Assembly: GCA_965237595.1 (NCBI GenBank)
Contig: CBDEFY010000007.1
Coordinates: 682,001-746,000 of the forward strand
From: UBA9611 sp965237595
Lineage (GTDB): Bacteria > Chloroflexota > Dehalococcoidia > Lucifugimonadales > UBA3495
DNA: 64,000 nt
Reading direction: 5' to 3'
Of this stretch, positions 16,506-24,788 are shown in pieces (position 1 is the first letter of the stretch; each line of letters begins with the position of its first letter). The notes under the pieces are model-generated. The model was not told the DNA's origin. It did no database searches and saw only the letters and a program-made list of their open reading frames with translations. The position numbers and the translations under genes were made by a program.

Positions 16506-17699
16506 ATGGCGACCACCAAAGAATCCGGGGCGATCCCCGATTTTCTGAGAATGGACGAAGCCATTGGCTCGGACCCCGCCAACGCCGATAAGACCGGTAA
16601 CTGGAACGGCTGGCCCACCAAGGACCTGAATCCGGTCACCCTGATGGACGACCAGGGCCGGACCGTCCGCATCCGTACCCCGGTGATGGATCTGGAAGGA
16701 CTGATTACTCCCACGGACCTGCACTATACTGTGCAGCACTTCGATGTCCCACCAGTGGTAGAGACGGACAAGTGGGACCTGAAGATTCACGGCCAGGTCA
16801 AGAACCCCATCACCTTGAACTTCGACCAGCTCCGCCGCTTCCCCGGCCGGAGCGTCCGTACGGTTATGGAATGCTCCGGCAGCGATGCAACCTTCTTCGA
16901 GTACTTCAAGGATGAGGGCCCCAAGCCGTCCCGCACCCAAGAGTGCATGATTCTGAGCGCCAGCGAGTGGACCGGAGTCCCCTTGGCTGCGGTCTTGAAC
17001 GCCGCCGGCCTCACCGACAAGTCCTTATACGTGCGGGCCGTGGGCAACGACGAGGGGGTCCCAGCAACCGCCGCTGAAGGCACCAAACCCTTCTACTACG
17101 ACAAGGGCCTGCCCATGCAGAAAGCCCTGCATCCCGACACCATCCTGGCTTGGGCCCAGAACGGACAGCTCTTGGAGCACCTCCACGGCGCTCCTGTCCG
17201 CATGCTGGTGCCCGGTTGGTCCGGCAACTGGTCGGTGAAATGGATTACTGATCTGGAGATTTTGGACCACATGCCCGACTGCTGGTACCACTACCAGTTC
17301 TACTACTACGGCGACTCGCCCGACGACCCCAACAAAGAGTTGATTACCACCCTTGGTGTCAAGTCCATCGTGACCCAGCCCAACGACGACACGGAGAAGA
17401 TGACCAAGGGCGTCCACATGGTCCGCGGCTACGCCTGGAGCGGCGCCGGCGCCATCTCCGAGGTCCACGTCAGCGTCGACGGCGGGCAGAGATGGCACTC
17501 CGCCCACATCGAGGCGCCCCGCGACCGGTTCATGTGGGTCCGTTGGTCCTACCGGTGGGACGCGGACAAGACCGGCAAGTACAACATCATGTCCCGCGCC
17601 ACCGACGAGGTGGGCCGGGTCCAGTCCCGCGAGCCCCGTTACAACAACATGCGCAAGAACTTCAGCGCGATTGTCGGATATCCAATAACCGTTGAATAG
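16506..17699 (+). CDS. Molybdenum sulfite oxidase family protein (copy 1)
   Basis: A 397-residue molybdopterin oxidoreductase of the sulfite oxidase family with a C-terminal Mo-co dimerisation domain. Mo-binding Cys123 lies in RTVMECSGSDATFFEYF. Other marks: DLHYTVQHFDVP, WDLKIHGQVKNPITLNFDQL, APVRMLVPGWSGNWSVKWI, and the dimerisation domain GYAWSGAGAISEVHVSVDGGQRW. No Tat signal is visible, so it is either cytoplasmic or exported by another partner. Expected reaction: sulfite to sulfate with an electron acceptor (cytochrome c or similar). Start ATG 16506 follows GAGGAGGG. A paralogue is at 18138. Confidence 0.9.
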   Translation: MATTKESGAIPDFLRMDEAIGSDPANADKTGNWNGWPTKDLNPVTLMDDQGRTVRIRTPVMDLEGLITPTDLHYTVQHFDVPPVVETDKWDLKIHGQVKNPITLNFDQLRRFPGRSVRTVMECSGSDATFFEYFKDEGPKPSRTQECMILSASEWTGVPLAAVLNAAGLTDKSLYVRAVGNDEGVPATAAEGTKPFYYDKGLPMQKALHPDTILAWAQNGQLLEHLHGAPVRMLVPGWSGNWSVKWITDLEILDHMPDCWYHYQFYYYGDSPDDPNKELITTLGVKSIVTQPNDDTEKMTKGVHMVRGYAWSGAGAISEVHVSVDGGQRWHSAHIEAPRDRFMWVRWSYRWDADKTGKYNIMSRATDEVGRVQSREPRYNNMRKNFSAIVGYPITVE

Positions 17700-17748
17700 T
17701 GGGCGTCGCATCCAGAGTCATCCCGCCTAAGTAACCGCGGAGGAAGCA

Positions 17749-18099
17749 ATGCCGATAATCGACCATTCAGACGTCCGCTTGGCCCCCGTCATGGAGCGGG
17801 TGCGGGAGCGGTATCTGGTATCTAAAGACCAAGGTGCGGTATCATTGACCGTAAAAGAGGTTGAGATTTCCCCGGGCTGGGAAGGCCGCATGCACACCCA
17901 TCCGGTGGACGTTTCCATTCAGGTATTGTCCGGCGCCATTCAGGTGATTTTGGGCGACGAGGTCCGGACGGTACGGGCGGGCACCACGCTGTTGGCCCCG
18001 CCGGGCGTGCCACACAAACTGATACACCATCTCTGGACCCCAGCGGTATTGTTGATTACCTACCCTTCAGCGGAACTGGAGACCGACCACCTGGAATAG
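17749..18099 (+). CDS. Small cupin-domain protein
   Basis: A 116-residue single-domain cupin. The two motifs are GWEGRMHTHPVDVSIQVLSG (His-x-His) and TLLAPPGVPHKLIHHLWTP. GGAGGAAGC precedes ATG 17749. It lies between two sulfite oxidase genes with short gaps, so it is probably in the same transcript; it could be a metal-dependent small-molecule enzyme or a sensor for a sulfur compound. No specific function is visible. Confidence 0.8.
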   Translation: MPIIDHSDVRLAPVMERVRERYLVSKDQGAVSLTVKEVEISPGWEGRMHTHPVDVSIQVLSGAIQVILGDEVRTVRAGTTLLAPPGVPHKLIHHLWTPAVLLITYPSAELETDHLE

Positions 18100-18137
18100 C
18101 CCGGAAATCTACCGGAGCGTCTTGAGGAGGACCCCGA

Positions 18138-19247
18138 ATGGCCCTGCCACAAATCGGCACCAAGGCGGAACCGCAAATAATTCCCACCAACGCCGGTCTT
18201 CGGACCTGGGCCGCGCCCCCGCAGGCTCTGCAGGAGAACATCGTCCCCAACGACCTGTACTACATCCGTAACCACTGGAAGGACAGCCCCGAGATCGACG
18301 TCAATACCTTTCAATTGAAGGTGGACGGAGAAGTCGAGCGCACCATTGCTCTGTCTTTCGAAGCCCTGAAAAAGCTGCCCCAGAAGCGATTCCAAGTGAC
18401 ATTCGAGTGCTGCGGCAACAGCCCGGTGCCCGAGTATTTCACCAAGTCCCTGCGCATCAGTTCGGTGATGGAGCAAATCAAGGGTCACGGAATCATGGGC
18501 AACGCCGAGTGGGCCGGGGTCTCCCTAAAGGACGTGCTGGAATTGGCCGGGGTCAAGGACTCGGCAGTTGAGGTGATGTTCGAGGGCGCCGACCACGGTC
18601 CCGACGAAGTGGTGGGCGACCCCGGCGAAGTTACCTACGAGCGCAGCTTACCCATCGCCAAGGCCCTCCATCCCGACACAATCCTGGCCTATGAGATGAA
18701 CGGAATGCCCCTACCCAAAGACCACGGCTATCCCCTGCGGCTCTTGGTCTCGGGCTGGTACGGGATGAACTCGGTCAAGTGGCTGGTGGGCATCCACGTT
18801 CTCGACCACGAATTCGAAGGGTTCTACATGACCCAGCGCTACATGACCATGAACGAGCCCGGAAACCCGGTGCCCTACCGCCTTTACACCAAACTGCAGG
18901 TCAAGTCCATAATCACCAACCCCGTTCCCGGCGAGATCATTCCCGCCAGCGGCTACAACCTGGCCGGCGCGGCTTGGTCCGGCGAAGAGGACATCGAAAA
19001 GGTGGATATCAGCACCGACGGCGGCCAGACCTGGAACCCGGTGCAAAAGCTCCATGACCGGGAAGCCTACTCGTGGTACAGGTGGGAGCACTTCTGGACG
19101 CCACCGGCCGAGGGCAAGTACACCATCATGTGCCGGGCGACCAACGTAGAAGGCGTCACCCAGCCCATGGAGTTTCCCAATCCCTGGGACGGCCGGGGCT
19201 ACGGAAACAACATGGTCTTCCCCTATGAGGTAGAGGTACGGGCCTAG
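18138..19247 (+). CDS. Molybdenum sulfite oxidase family protein (copy 2)
   Basis: A 369-residue paralogue of the 16506 protein. Mo-ligand Cys91 lies in VTFECCGNSP. Also YYIRNHWKDSPEIDVNTFQLKVDG, EWAGVSLKDVLELAGV, HGYPLRLLVSGWYGMNSVKWLVGI and the dimerisation domain NLAGAAWSGEEDIEKVDISTDGGQTW. No export signal. RBS TTGAGGAGG before ATG 18138. The two copies differ strongly around the Mo site (ECSGSD versus ECCGNSP), so they may act on different substrates or pair with different acceptors. Confidence 0.9.
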   Translation: MALPQIGTKAEPQIIPTNAGLRTWAAPPQALQENIVPNDLYYIRNHWKDSPEIDVNTFQLKVDGEVERTIALSFEALKKLPQKRFQVTFECCGNSPVPEYFTKSLRISSVMEQIKGHGIMGNAEWAGVSLKDVLELAGVKDSAVEVMFEGADHGPDEVVGDPGEVTYERSLPIAKALHPDTILAYEMNGMPLPKDHGYPLRLLVSGWYGMNSVKWLVGIHVLDHEFEGFYMTQRYMTMNEPGNPVPYRLYTKLQVKSIITNPVPGEIIPASGYNLAGAAWSGEEDIEKVDISTDGGQTWNPVQKLHDREAYSWYRWEHFWTPPAEGKYTIMCRATNVEGVTQPMEFPNPWDGRGYGNNMVFPYEVEVRA

Positions 19248-19270
19248 GCCCTGGGAATGGGGTCTTCGAA

Positions 19271-19567
19271 ATGAGAGGTGAAAGTCTGACCGCCGCAAAG
19301 CGCATCCCAATTCCGGTCACATTCTTTGTGGTGCTGGCCGTGGTCATCGCCCTGATTATATTTTTCGGGGCGTGGGCCGTGTCGGCCGACGTGGGCAACC
19401 AACGCACTTTGGCCTTTGGCCTGCCCGGCACCACGCCCAGCATCAGCGGCAGGAATATTCCAGAAGACACCACCGGGCCGTACCAAGTGGCCCGCCTTGA
19501 CGGCGAAGACGTAGCCGGCGACACCTGGTGGGGCCAGGCGTTTCTCAGGGCCTGCCCTCTGCATTAG
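19271..19567 (+). CDS. Small single-pass membrane protein of the sulfur block
   Basis: A 98-residue protein with one strong membrane segment (VTFFVVLAVVIALIIFFGAWAVSA, about residues 16-39), short positive N-terminus and an outside-facing C-terminal part ending WWGQAFLRACPLH with one Cys. It begins 23 bases after the second sulfite oxidase stop. A membrane anchor or electron-transfer partner for the sulfite oxidases is a fair guess, but no cofactor motif (no CxxCH) is present. Confidence 0.6.
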   Translation: MRGESLTAAKRIPIPVTFFVVLAVVIALIIFFGAWAVSADVGNQRTLAFGLPGTTPSISGRNIPEDTTGPYQVARLDGEDVAGDTWWGQAFLRACPLH

Positions 19568-19616
19568 GCAATTGGCATGTTTTTAGAATGCGTATTTGCG
19601 TATTACTGAGGACCGG

Positions 19617-19642
19617 GCGGAGAAATTATCCGCACGGTTTTT
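19617..19642 (+). terminator. Probable terminator of the sulfur-oxidation block
   Basis: GCGGA (19617-19621) and TCCGC (19629-19633) form a 5-bp stem with a 7-base loop, followed by ACGG and T5. It is weak but sits 50 bases after the last gene. Confidence 0.45.
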
Positions 19643-20348
19643 CTTGAGATGCCCGGATTTACTTGAGTCAAGGTAACTGAATGGCGGTAACCACCGACCC
19701 AACCTCAGCAGCAGCCAGCACACCTAAGAAAATCCACCGGGCCTAAATTTTGGGGCTGGTCAGCCCAATACTTGAAAGTGATAATCCCGAGAGTATCCTA
19801 ATGCCGCGACTTGATTCTCACGCCCACTATCAAATTCGTCTCGTTAAGAGATTTGATGGAGCAAATATCGTCACTTATCCGCCGCTTGCACAACCCAAAT
19901 CGCTAAGAGATCGAGACAAAACTCTGGACGTTGCGGCTGGTAGTGAAGGGAGAGCGCTGCAGAAAGCGAGGGAATATTGTCGAAGAGGGGCCACGAGGAA
20001 AGGCGACTTACCAGGAGAATTTCTCGGAGTCGTCCTCGTCAAACATGTAACCCCTCCCGACGAGCCCATTGCCGTATCACGCACTAGAGAAGTTACAAGA
20101 AGGCCTAGGCGAGTTGTAGGCACCACAGAATGGCTGTACTTTGTCGACCATGATGCACGGGCTTACCGCGTAAGCCCCGCGACCCACAATGTTTTGGGGC
20201 CGGTTGACTAGCACTAAGGTCTAGAAGTCAAGACCACGCCTGAGTTGGCCAACCAAGCGGTACGCGCCGCTCTCCTGGAACAAGCGACCGGAGACTAACA
20301 GGCACCCCTACTCTGCCGGTTCCCCTATTCTAATCGAAGGTTACTTGC
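19643..20348. other. Low-confidence region: short frames and gene remnants
   Basis: Base use is more AT-rich than the flanks. A 21-codon frame starts at ATG 19681 (MAVTTDPTSAAASTPKKIHRA then TAA), reading like the N-terminus of a transporter cut short. A 137-codon frame at 19801-20211 (MPRLDSHAHYQIRL...) has no recognisable family and unlike codon bias. At 20218-20298 a frame without start (ELANQAVRAALLEQATGD) looks like a C-terminal tail. I take the region as decayed or foreign DNA. Confidence 0.4.
19801..20211 (+). CDS. Doubtful hypothetical protein
   Basis: This 136-residue basic frame (start ATG 19801; an earlier TTG-type start at 19750 is possible) shows no domain, signal or membrane segment. 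It is Arg-rich (SLRDRDKTLDVAAGSEGRAL, REVTRRPRRVVG) and its ribosome binding site is poor. It may be a real accessory gene or a chance frame; I favour neither strongly. Confidence 0.3.
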   Translation: MPRLDSHAHYQIRLVKRFDGANIVTYPPLAQPKSLRDRDKTLDVAAGSEGRALQKAREYCRRGATRKGDLPGEFLGVVLVKHVTPPDEPIAVSRTREVTRRPRRVVGTTEWLYFVDHDARAYRVSPATHNVLGPVD

Positions 20349-21023
20349 ATGCCACAACTCATCGACTTGACCCTTACTCTGGGCAGCGACCGGATCAGTT
20401 TGGTGCCTGGATTGGTGGGAGTGGAGACCGAGGCAATCCAGACTCACGCCAGCCACGCCCGCTCCAATCAGAAGCTGTGCTTGGCCACCCATATCGGCAC
20501 ACACGTGGACGCTCCCTTCCACTTCGTGGACGGCGCGACCACCGTGGAGAACATGCCCTTGGAGAAGTACATGGGACCGGCGCTTTTGTTGGACCTCCGC
20601 CCGGTGGCCAAGGGGCAGTCGCCATTATTGGTCTCAGAGCTTGAGGAAGCCGGCGCCAGCCCCGAGTCGGTCAAGGACAAGATAGCGGTCCTCTTCACCG
20701 GCTGGGTGGAGGCCGAGTCTGGCGGGCCACGATTCTACGGTCACGGACCCTATCTGAGCACCGAGGGGGCCGCCTTCCTGGCCGAGTGCGGCGCCAATGC
20801 CGTGGCCGTGGACTTTCCCATCGACAAGCATCCCGAAACTCCCCAGTCCACCATCAAGGATTTTCCGGTACACCGGCTGCTGCTGGGGCAGAACATCCCT
20901 CTGATCGAAAACCTGATTAACCTGGACAAACTGGTGGGCAAAGAGTTTGAGCTCTGGGCCCTGCCGCTAAAGCTCAAGGGAGGGGACGGCGCCGCCACCA
21001 GGGCCGTGGCCCGTATCCTTTAG
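20349..21023 (+). CDS. Cyclase / kynurenine formamidase-like family hydrolase
   Basis: A 224-residue metal-dependent hydrolase of the cyclase family (PF04199 type). The metal motif HxGTHxDxPxH is seen as LATHIGTHVDAPFHFVDGA (about residues 46-62). The later GHGPYLSTEGAAFLAECGANAVAVDFPID and ENLINLDKLVGKEFELWALPLKLKGGDGAATRAVA are typical. Family members open formamides or cyclic amides. The gene does not lie beside other kynurenine genes, so tryptophan breakdown is not implied. Start ATG 20349 with GAAGG upstream. The next gene begins 12 bases later. Confidence 0.88.
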   Translation: MPQLIDLTLTLGSDRISLVPGLVGVETEAIQTHASHARSNQKLCLATHIGTHVDAPFHFVDGATTVENMPLEKYMGPALLLDLRPVAKGQSPLLVSELEEAGASPESVKDKIAVLFTGWVEAESGGPRFYGHGPYLSTEGAAFLAECGANAVAVDFPIDKHPETPQSTIKDFPVHRLLLGQNIPLIENLINLDKLVGKEFELWALPLKLKGGDGAATRAVARIL

Positions 21024-21035
21024 CCTTCTTTAATT

Positions 21036-21686
21036 ATGCAAACGCCGGGGCGAACGCCGGGGGACAAACCGATTCTGCTGGCCACCGAAAATGGTGACAA
21101 ACAGCGGGCGTTTCGGTCATTGCTTAACGGCCTTCCGCTAACGCCCGTCACACCCGCCGAGGCTGGAATCACGGCATCACCCCAAGAGAACGGGGAGAGC
21201 CACGAGGCCATCGCTCGGGACAAAGCCGTTCAATGGTCGCAGGCCGGTTCCATGCTGGTCATCGCCTCAGACGGCGGCCTGGTTATCCCGGCATTGGGCC
21301 CAGATTGGGAGAGCCGCCATACCCACCGCTTTGCTGGCCCCACGGTGGACGACTCCCAGCGCGTGGACCGGCTGCTGGAACTCATGGAGCCGTTCATTGG
21401 TGCGGACCGAAGCGCCTCTTGGGTCGAGGCGGTAGCCATCGCCCACAGAGGCCAAATCTTGGCTTCCTGGGAGCTTCAAGGGGCTGCCGGAGAGATAGCC
21501 GAGGCGCGGGAATCCGGCCCGGTCCCAGAATTCTGGGCATTCACTGTTTGGACCTTCCCTCAGTACGGCAAGACCTACAACCAACTGACACCCAATGAAC
21601 TGGAATCCCTCAACGACCATTGGACCCGTCTGGGCCAACTGGTCCGCTACTTCTTCCAGACCGACTTCGTTCCTCCCTTGGATTAG
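21036..21686 (+). CDS. Ham1/RdgB-like non-canonical purine NTP pyrophosphatase
   Basis: A 216-residue protein of the ITPase/RdgB fold: PILLATENGDKQRAFRSLLNG is the N-terminal T/SxNxxK region in modified form, AIARDKAVQWSQAGSMLVIASDGGLVIPAL carries the catalytic Asp, and VEAVAIAHRGQILASWELQGAAGEIAEA matches the middle. The family hydrolyses ITP and XTP to keep deaminated purines from DNA. The usual C-terminal SHR motif is not obvious, so it is a divergent member. It is 12 bases after the cyclase gene. Confidence 0.72.
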   Translation: MQTPGRTPGDKPILLATENGDKQRAFRSLLNGLPLTPVTPAEAGITASPQENGESHEAIARDKAVQWSQAGSMLVIASDGGLVIPALGPDWESRHTHRFAGPTVDDSQRVDRLLELMEPFIGADRSASWVEAVAIAHRGQILASWELQGAAGEIAEARESGPVPEFWAFTVWTFPQYGKTYNQLTPNELESLNDHWTRLGQLVRYFFQTDFVPPLD

Positions 21687-21780
21687 CCCCAGCGCTGGAC
21701 CGGTCCCGGTGGTGCGCTCATCGCCTTTGGGATACAATGATTGCCCGTGCCTGACCAGGCCCAAAGGTAATCCCCCAGAG

Positions 21781-22764
21781 ATGGTGACTGAATTGACCGT
21801 TGGAACAACCCCAGGAAAGAACAAAGGGACCACAGGCGAGTACAAGGCCCCCGAGTCCATCGAAGATGTCCAGAACCTGCTGCGCGACCAGGTCTACGTT
21901 ACTGACCGTGCGCTGGCGGTGCCCATATTCCTGGCGATGAAGCTGCAACGCCCCCTGTTCCTGGAAGGGGAGGCCGGCGTCGGCAAGACCGAGATCGCCC
22001 GCGCCTTGGCCACCGGACTGGGCACCAAATTGATCCGGCTACAATGCTACGAAGGCTTGGACGTGAACCAGGCGGTCTACGAATGGAACCACACCCGGCA
22101 GGTGCTGGAGATTCGCCTGATGGAGGCGGCGGGCGACGTTGACCGCAAGGCCGCCAATGCCGATCTTTTCAGCGAGAAATTCCTCATCAAACGCCCCCTG
22201 CTCCAAGCCATCGACGACGCCCAAGAAAGACCTCCGGTGCTCCTGATCGACGAACTTGACCGCTCCGATGAGGAATTTGAGGGCTTCCTTCTGGAGCTCC
22301 TGGGCGACTATCAAATCACCATCCCCGAACTGGGCACCTACAAGGCGGCACATCCACCCATCGTCATCATCACCTCCAACCGGACTCGGGAGATACACGA
22401 CGCCTTGAAGCGCCGCTGCCTCTATTACTGGGTCGATTACCCGGACTACCAGAAAGAGCTCCAGATAATCACCGCCAAGATTCCGGACGCCTCCCGGAAG
22501 CTGTCTGAGCAGGTGACGGCGTTCATCCAGGAGATGCGGGAGACCGAACTGTATAAGATACCCGGCGTCTCCGAGACCCTGGACTGGCTGTCCGCCCTTC
22601 TGGCCTTGAACCAGACGGAACTGAACCCTGAAGTCATCGACGACACACTGGGCCTGATGCTCAAGTACCAGGACGACATCGAGTCTGTGAGAGGCGAGCC
22701 GGTGCGCGCCATGTTGGAACGCTCCAAGAATAGAGGGCCACGTGGGGGCCGCCGCCGCGGGTAG
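21781..22764 (+). CDS. MoxR-family AAA ATPase
   Basis: A 327-residue MoxR/CoxD-type ATPase. ATG 21781 is chosen because upstream in-frame sequence overlaps the previous gene and lacks homology. Walker A GEAGVGKTEIARAL (about residue 66), Walker B PPVLLIDELDRSDEEFEGFLLELLGD, sensor 1 VIITSNRTREIHDALKRRCLYYWVDYP (arginine finger region). C-terminal lid follows, ending in a basic RGPRGGRRRG tail. The VWA partner starts 2 bases after the stop. Such pairs remodel or insert metal cofactors into enzymes, for example CO-dehydrogenase-type molybdoenzymes. Confidence 0.92.
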   Translation: MVTELTVGTTPGKNKGTTGEYKAPESIEDVQNLLRDQVYVTDRALAVPIFLAMKLQRPLFLEGEAGVGKTEIARALATGLGTKLIRLQCYEGLDVNQAVYEWNHTRQVLEIRLMEAAGDVDRKAANADLFSEKFLIKRPLLQAIDDAQERPPVLLIDELDRSDEEFEGFLLELLGDYQITIPELGTYKAAHPPIVIITSNRTREIHDALKRRCLYYWVDYPDYQKELQIITAKIPDASRKLSEQVTAFIQEMRETELYKIPGVSETLDWLSALLALNQTELNPEVIDDTLGLMLKYQDDIESVRGEPVRAMLERSKNRGPRGGRRRG

Positions 22765-22766
22765 TC

Positions 22767-24092
22767 ATGGCCGGTCCGATTCCAATCATTCCCAACGATG
22801 CCGGTCCAGACGGCCATTTTCTCCACAACCTGACGCTATTCGGCGAGATGTTGCGCCGGGTGGGACTGGAGGTGGGCTCGGGCAACATGCTGGACTTGGT
22901 GCGCGCCACCGACCACGTGTCCGTCGGAAAGCGGGGCGAGTTCTTTCAGGCGGCCCGCAGCATCCTGGTGCACCGCAAGCAGGACCTGCCCATATTCGAC
23001 GAGGCTTTCCAGGTGTTCTGGCGCAAGCCCACAGACCGCACCACTACCATGGACCTGCGCTCCATGGGCGAACAGCGGCGCTTCCGGAAGCCCCAGGTAA
23101 GTACCGGCCGGGACGATGAACCCGAGGGGACCGGGGCGATGGAAGGCGAGCCGGACGATGAGTCGGTTCAGAACGTGGACCTTAGCCGCACCTACAGCGC
23201 CGTGGAGGTGCTCCGCCAAAAAGATTTCTCCGAATTCACCTCCTGGGAGAGGGCCGAAGCGCGCCGTATGATGGCCAATCTGACCTGGGACTTAGGCCGG
23301 CGCCGCACCCGGCGGTTGGCGCCGGGCCGGTCCGGCCAACTGGACCTGCGCCGCACCATGCGGCGGAGCCTGAGATACGGCGGGGAGTTTCTGGAGTTGG
23401 CCACCCGGTCTCCCAAGGACAAGCTCCGCTCCTTGGTGCTGATCTGCGACGTAAGCGGCTCCATGGAGCGCTACACCAGGATGCTCCTCCAATTCATCTA
23501 CACCATCGCCGGGGACTTCGAACAACTGGAAGCCTACCTATTCGCCACGCGGCTGACCCGCGTCACCCGGAACCTGAAATACCGGAGCATCGACCAGGCT
23601 ATCGATGAGGTCTCCAAAGCGGTGCCCGACTGGGCCGGCGGCACCCGCATCGGCGATGCGATAAAGACCTTCAACTACCAATGGTTGCGGCGGGTGCTGA
23701 GGGGCCAGGCCGTAGTGTTAATCATCTCAGACGGTTGGGACCGGGGCGACCCCGAATTGCTGGCCCGGGAGACTTCCCGCCTGCAGCGCAGTTGTCACCG
23801 GCTCATCTGGCTGAACCCGCTCCTAGGTTCGCCCAGCTACCAACCGTTGACCCAGGGAATGAAGGCGGCTCTGCCTTACGTTGACGATTTTCTGGCGGTG
23901 CACAATCTGAACAGCCTGGAATCCCTGGCCCAGCATCTGAGCACATTGGGCCCGAACCGCGCGCTGGGACGGGCTTACCGTCCACCCGCCGCCGAGCACC
24001 CGGAGCCGGAGCCCGTTGTGGCAGCAGACCGGCCCATCGACCGGATCAATCTGCCCACCTTTCGGCATCCCATGTGGGGAAAGAGACCCTAG
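22767..24092 (+). CDS. CoxE-like VWA domain protein
   Basis: A 441-residue partner of the MoxR ATPase. N-terminal half is helical and charged; the VWA domain (about residues 220-390) carries the MIDAS motif VLICDVSGSMERYT (DxSxS), GGTRIGDAIKTF and VLIISDGWDRGDPELL. These are the CoxE family traits. CoxD/CoxE pairs help maturation of the Mo-Cu site of CO dehydrogenase, but no cox structural genes are in this window; a role in maturing another Mo enzyme is possible and untested. Confidence 0.9.
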   Translation: MAGPIPIIPNDAGPDGHFLHNLTLFGEMLRRVGLEVGSGNMLDLVRATDHVSVGKRGEFFQAARSILVHRKQDLPIFDEAFQVFWRKPTDRTTTMDLRSMGEQRRFRKPQVSTGRDDEPEGTGAMEGEPDDESVQNVDLSRTYSAVEVLRQKDFSEFTSWERAEARRMMANLTWDLGRRRTRRLAPGRSGQLDLRRTMRRSLRYGGEFLELATRSPKDKLRSLVLICDVSGSMERYTRMLLQFIYTIAGDFEQLEAYLFATRLTRVTRNLKYRSIDQAIDEVSKAVPDWAGGTRIGDAIKTFNYQWLRRVLRGQAVVLIISDGWDRGDPELLARETSRLQRSCHRLIWLNPLLGSPSYQPLTQGMKAALPYVDDFLAVHNLNSLESLAQHLSTLGPNRALGRAYRPPAAEHPEPEPVVAADRPIDRINLPTFRHPMWGKRP

Positions 24093-24162
24093 TCCGGGGG
24101 AGGCATGTTCCGGGGAATCCGCTTCGTCTGGAAACAATCAGATCAAATAGGGAGGACGTAAA

Positions 24163-24645
24163 TTGTCATTTTCAGAGCTACAGACACAGGCACAATTCTT
24201 CTGGGACCCGGAGATATATACACTATTCTCGCGGCCGCAGCAGAGACCGACGGGGATTACATCGCTTTAGAAGCGTTGGTGCCACCCGATGGTGGCCCAC
24301 CTCTTCACATCCACCATAATCAGGTCGAGACGTTCTATATCCTCGAAGGGGAGATGGATATAACGGCGGGCGACCAGATGTACCAGGCAAAGGCCGGCGA
24401 TTTTGTACATATCTCCAAAGGCACGCCCCATAATTTCATAAATCGATCGCGGACCACAAGCAAGATGATCTTTACCTTTGTGCCGGCAGGAGACATCGAG
24501 GAGTTCTTTAGAGAGTCCTTCAAAGAAACCACGGACCGGCATCCGCCCCTTGAACCGTTATCCGAACGCCTTCATCCAGCGCATGCTTGAAGCGGCTGCG
24601 CGCCATGACATTGAAATCTTGCCGCCGCCGGAGGGCAAAGCCTAG
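24163..24645 (+). pseudogene. Cupin gene with apparent frameshifts at both ends
   Basis: The core frame gives a cupin: PPLHIHHNQVETFYILEGE and KAGDFVHISKGTPHNF. Family-like N-terminal sequence (ATDTGTILLGPGDIYTIL) lies upstream of any usual start in that frame; only ATT 24162 follows GGAGG (24151-24155). A TTG at 24163 in the neighbouring frame would join it if one T were restored in the T4 run at 24167-24172. At the other end the frame stops at 24590, but the next frame reads FIQRMLEAAARHDIEILPPPEG to TAG 24645, needing one C removed near 24570. Function of the intact protein: unknown small-molecule cupin. Confidence 0.6.
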
Positions 24646-24788
24646 ACCACGGACTGATTTATCAATAACCAGTTATCTTCGAGGGCCGCTGGACCAGCTA
24701 TCCGCTAATGCGGGTGAGTATCCAGTCCACGGCACTCTGATGGCTTGCAGCCTTGAGAGAGCAGGCCTAGTTGGTCTAGCCCGTAAGG
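24646..24788. other. Intergenic, nothing recognised
   Basis: Between two convergent units. A weak dyad GGCCTAGTTGGTCTAGCCCGTAAGGCTAG (24766-24794 region) could help end transcription, but no T-run follows. Confidence 0.3.
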
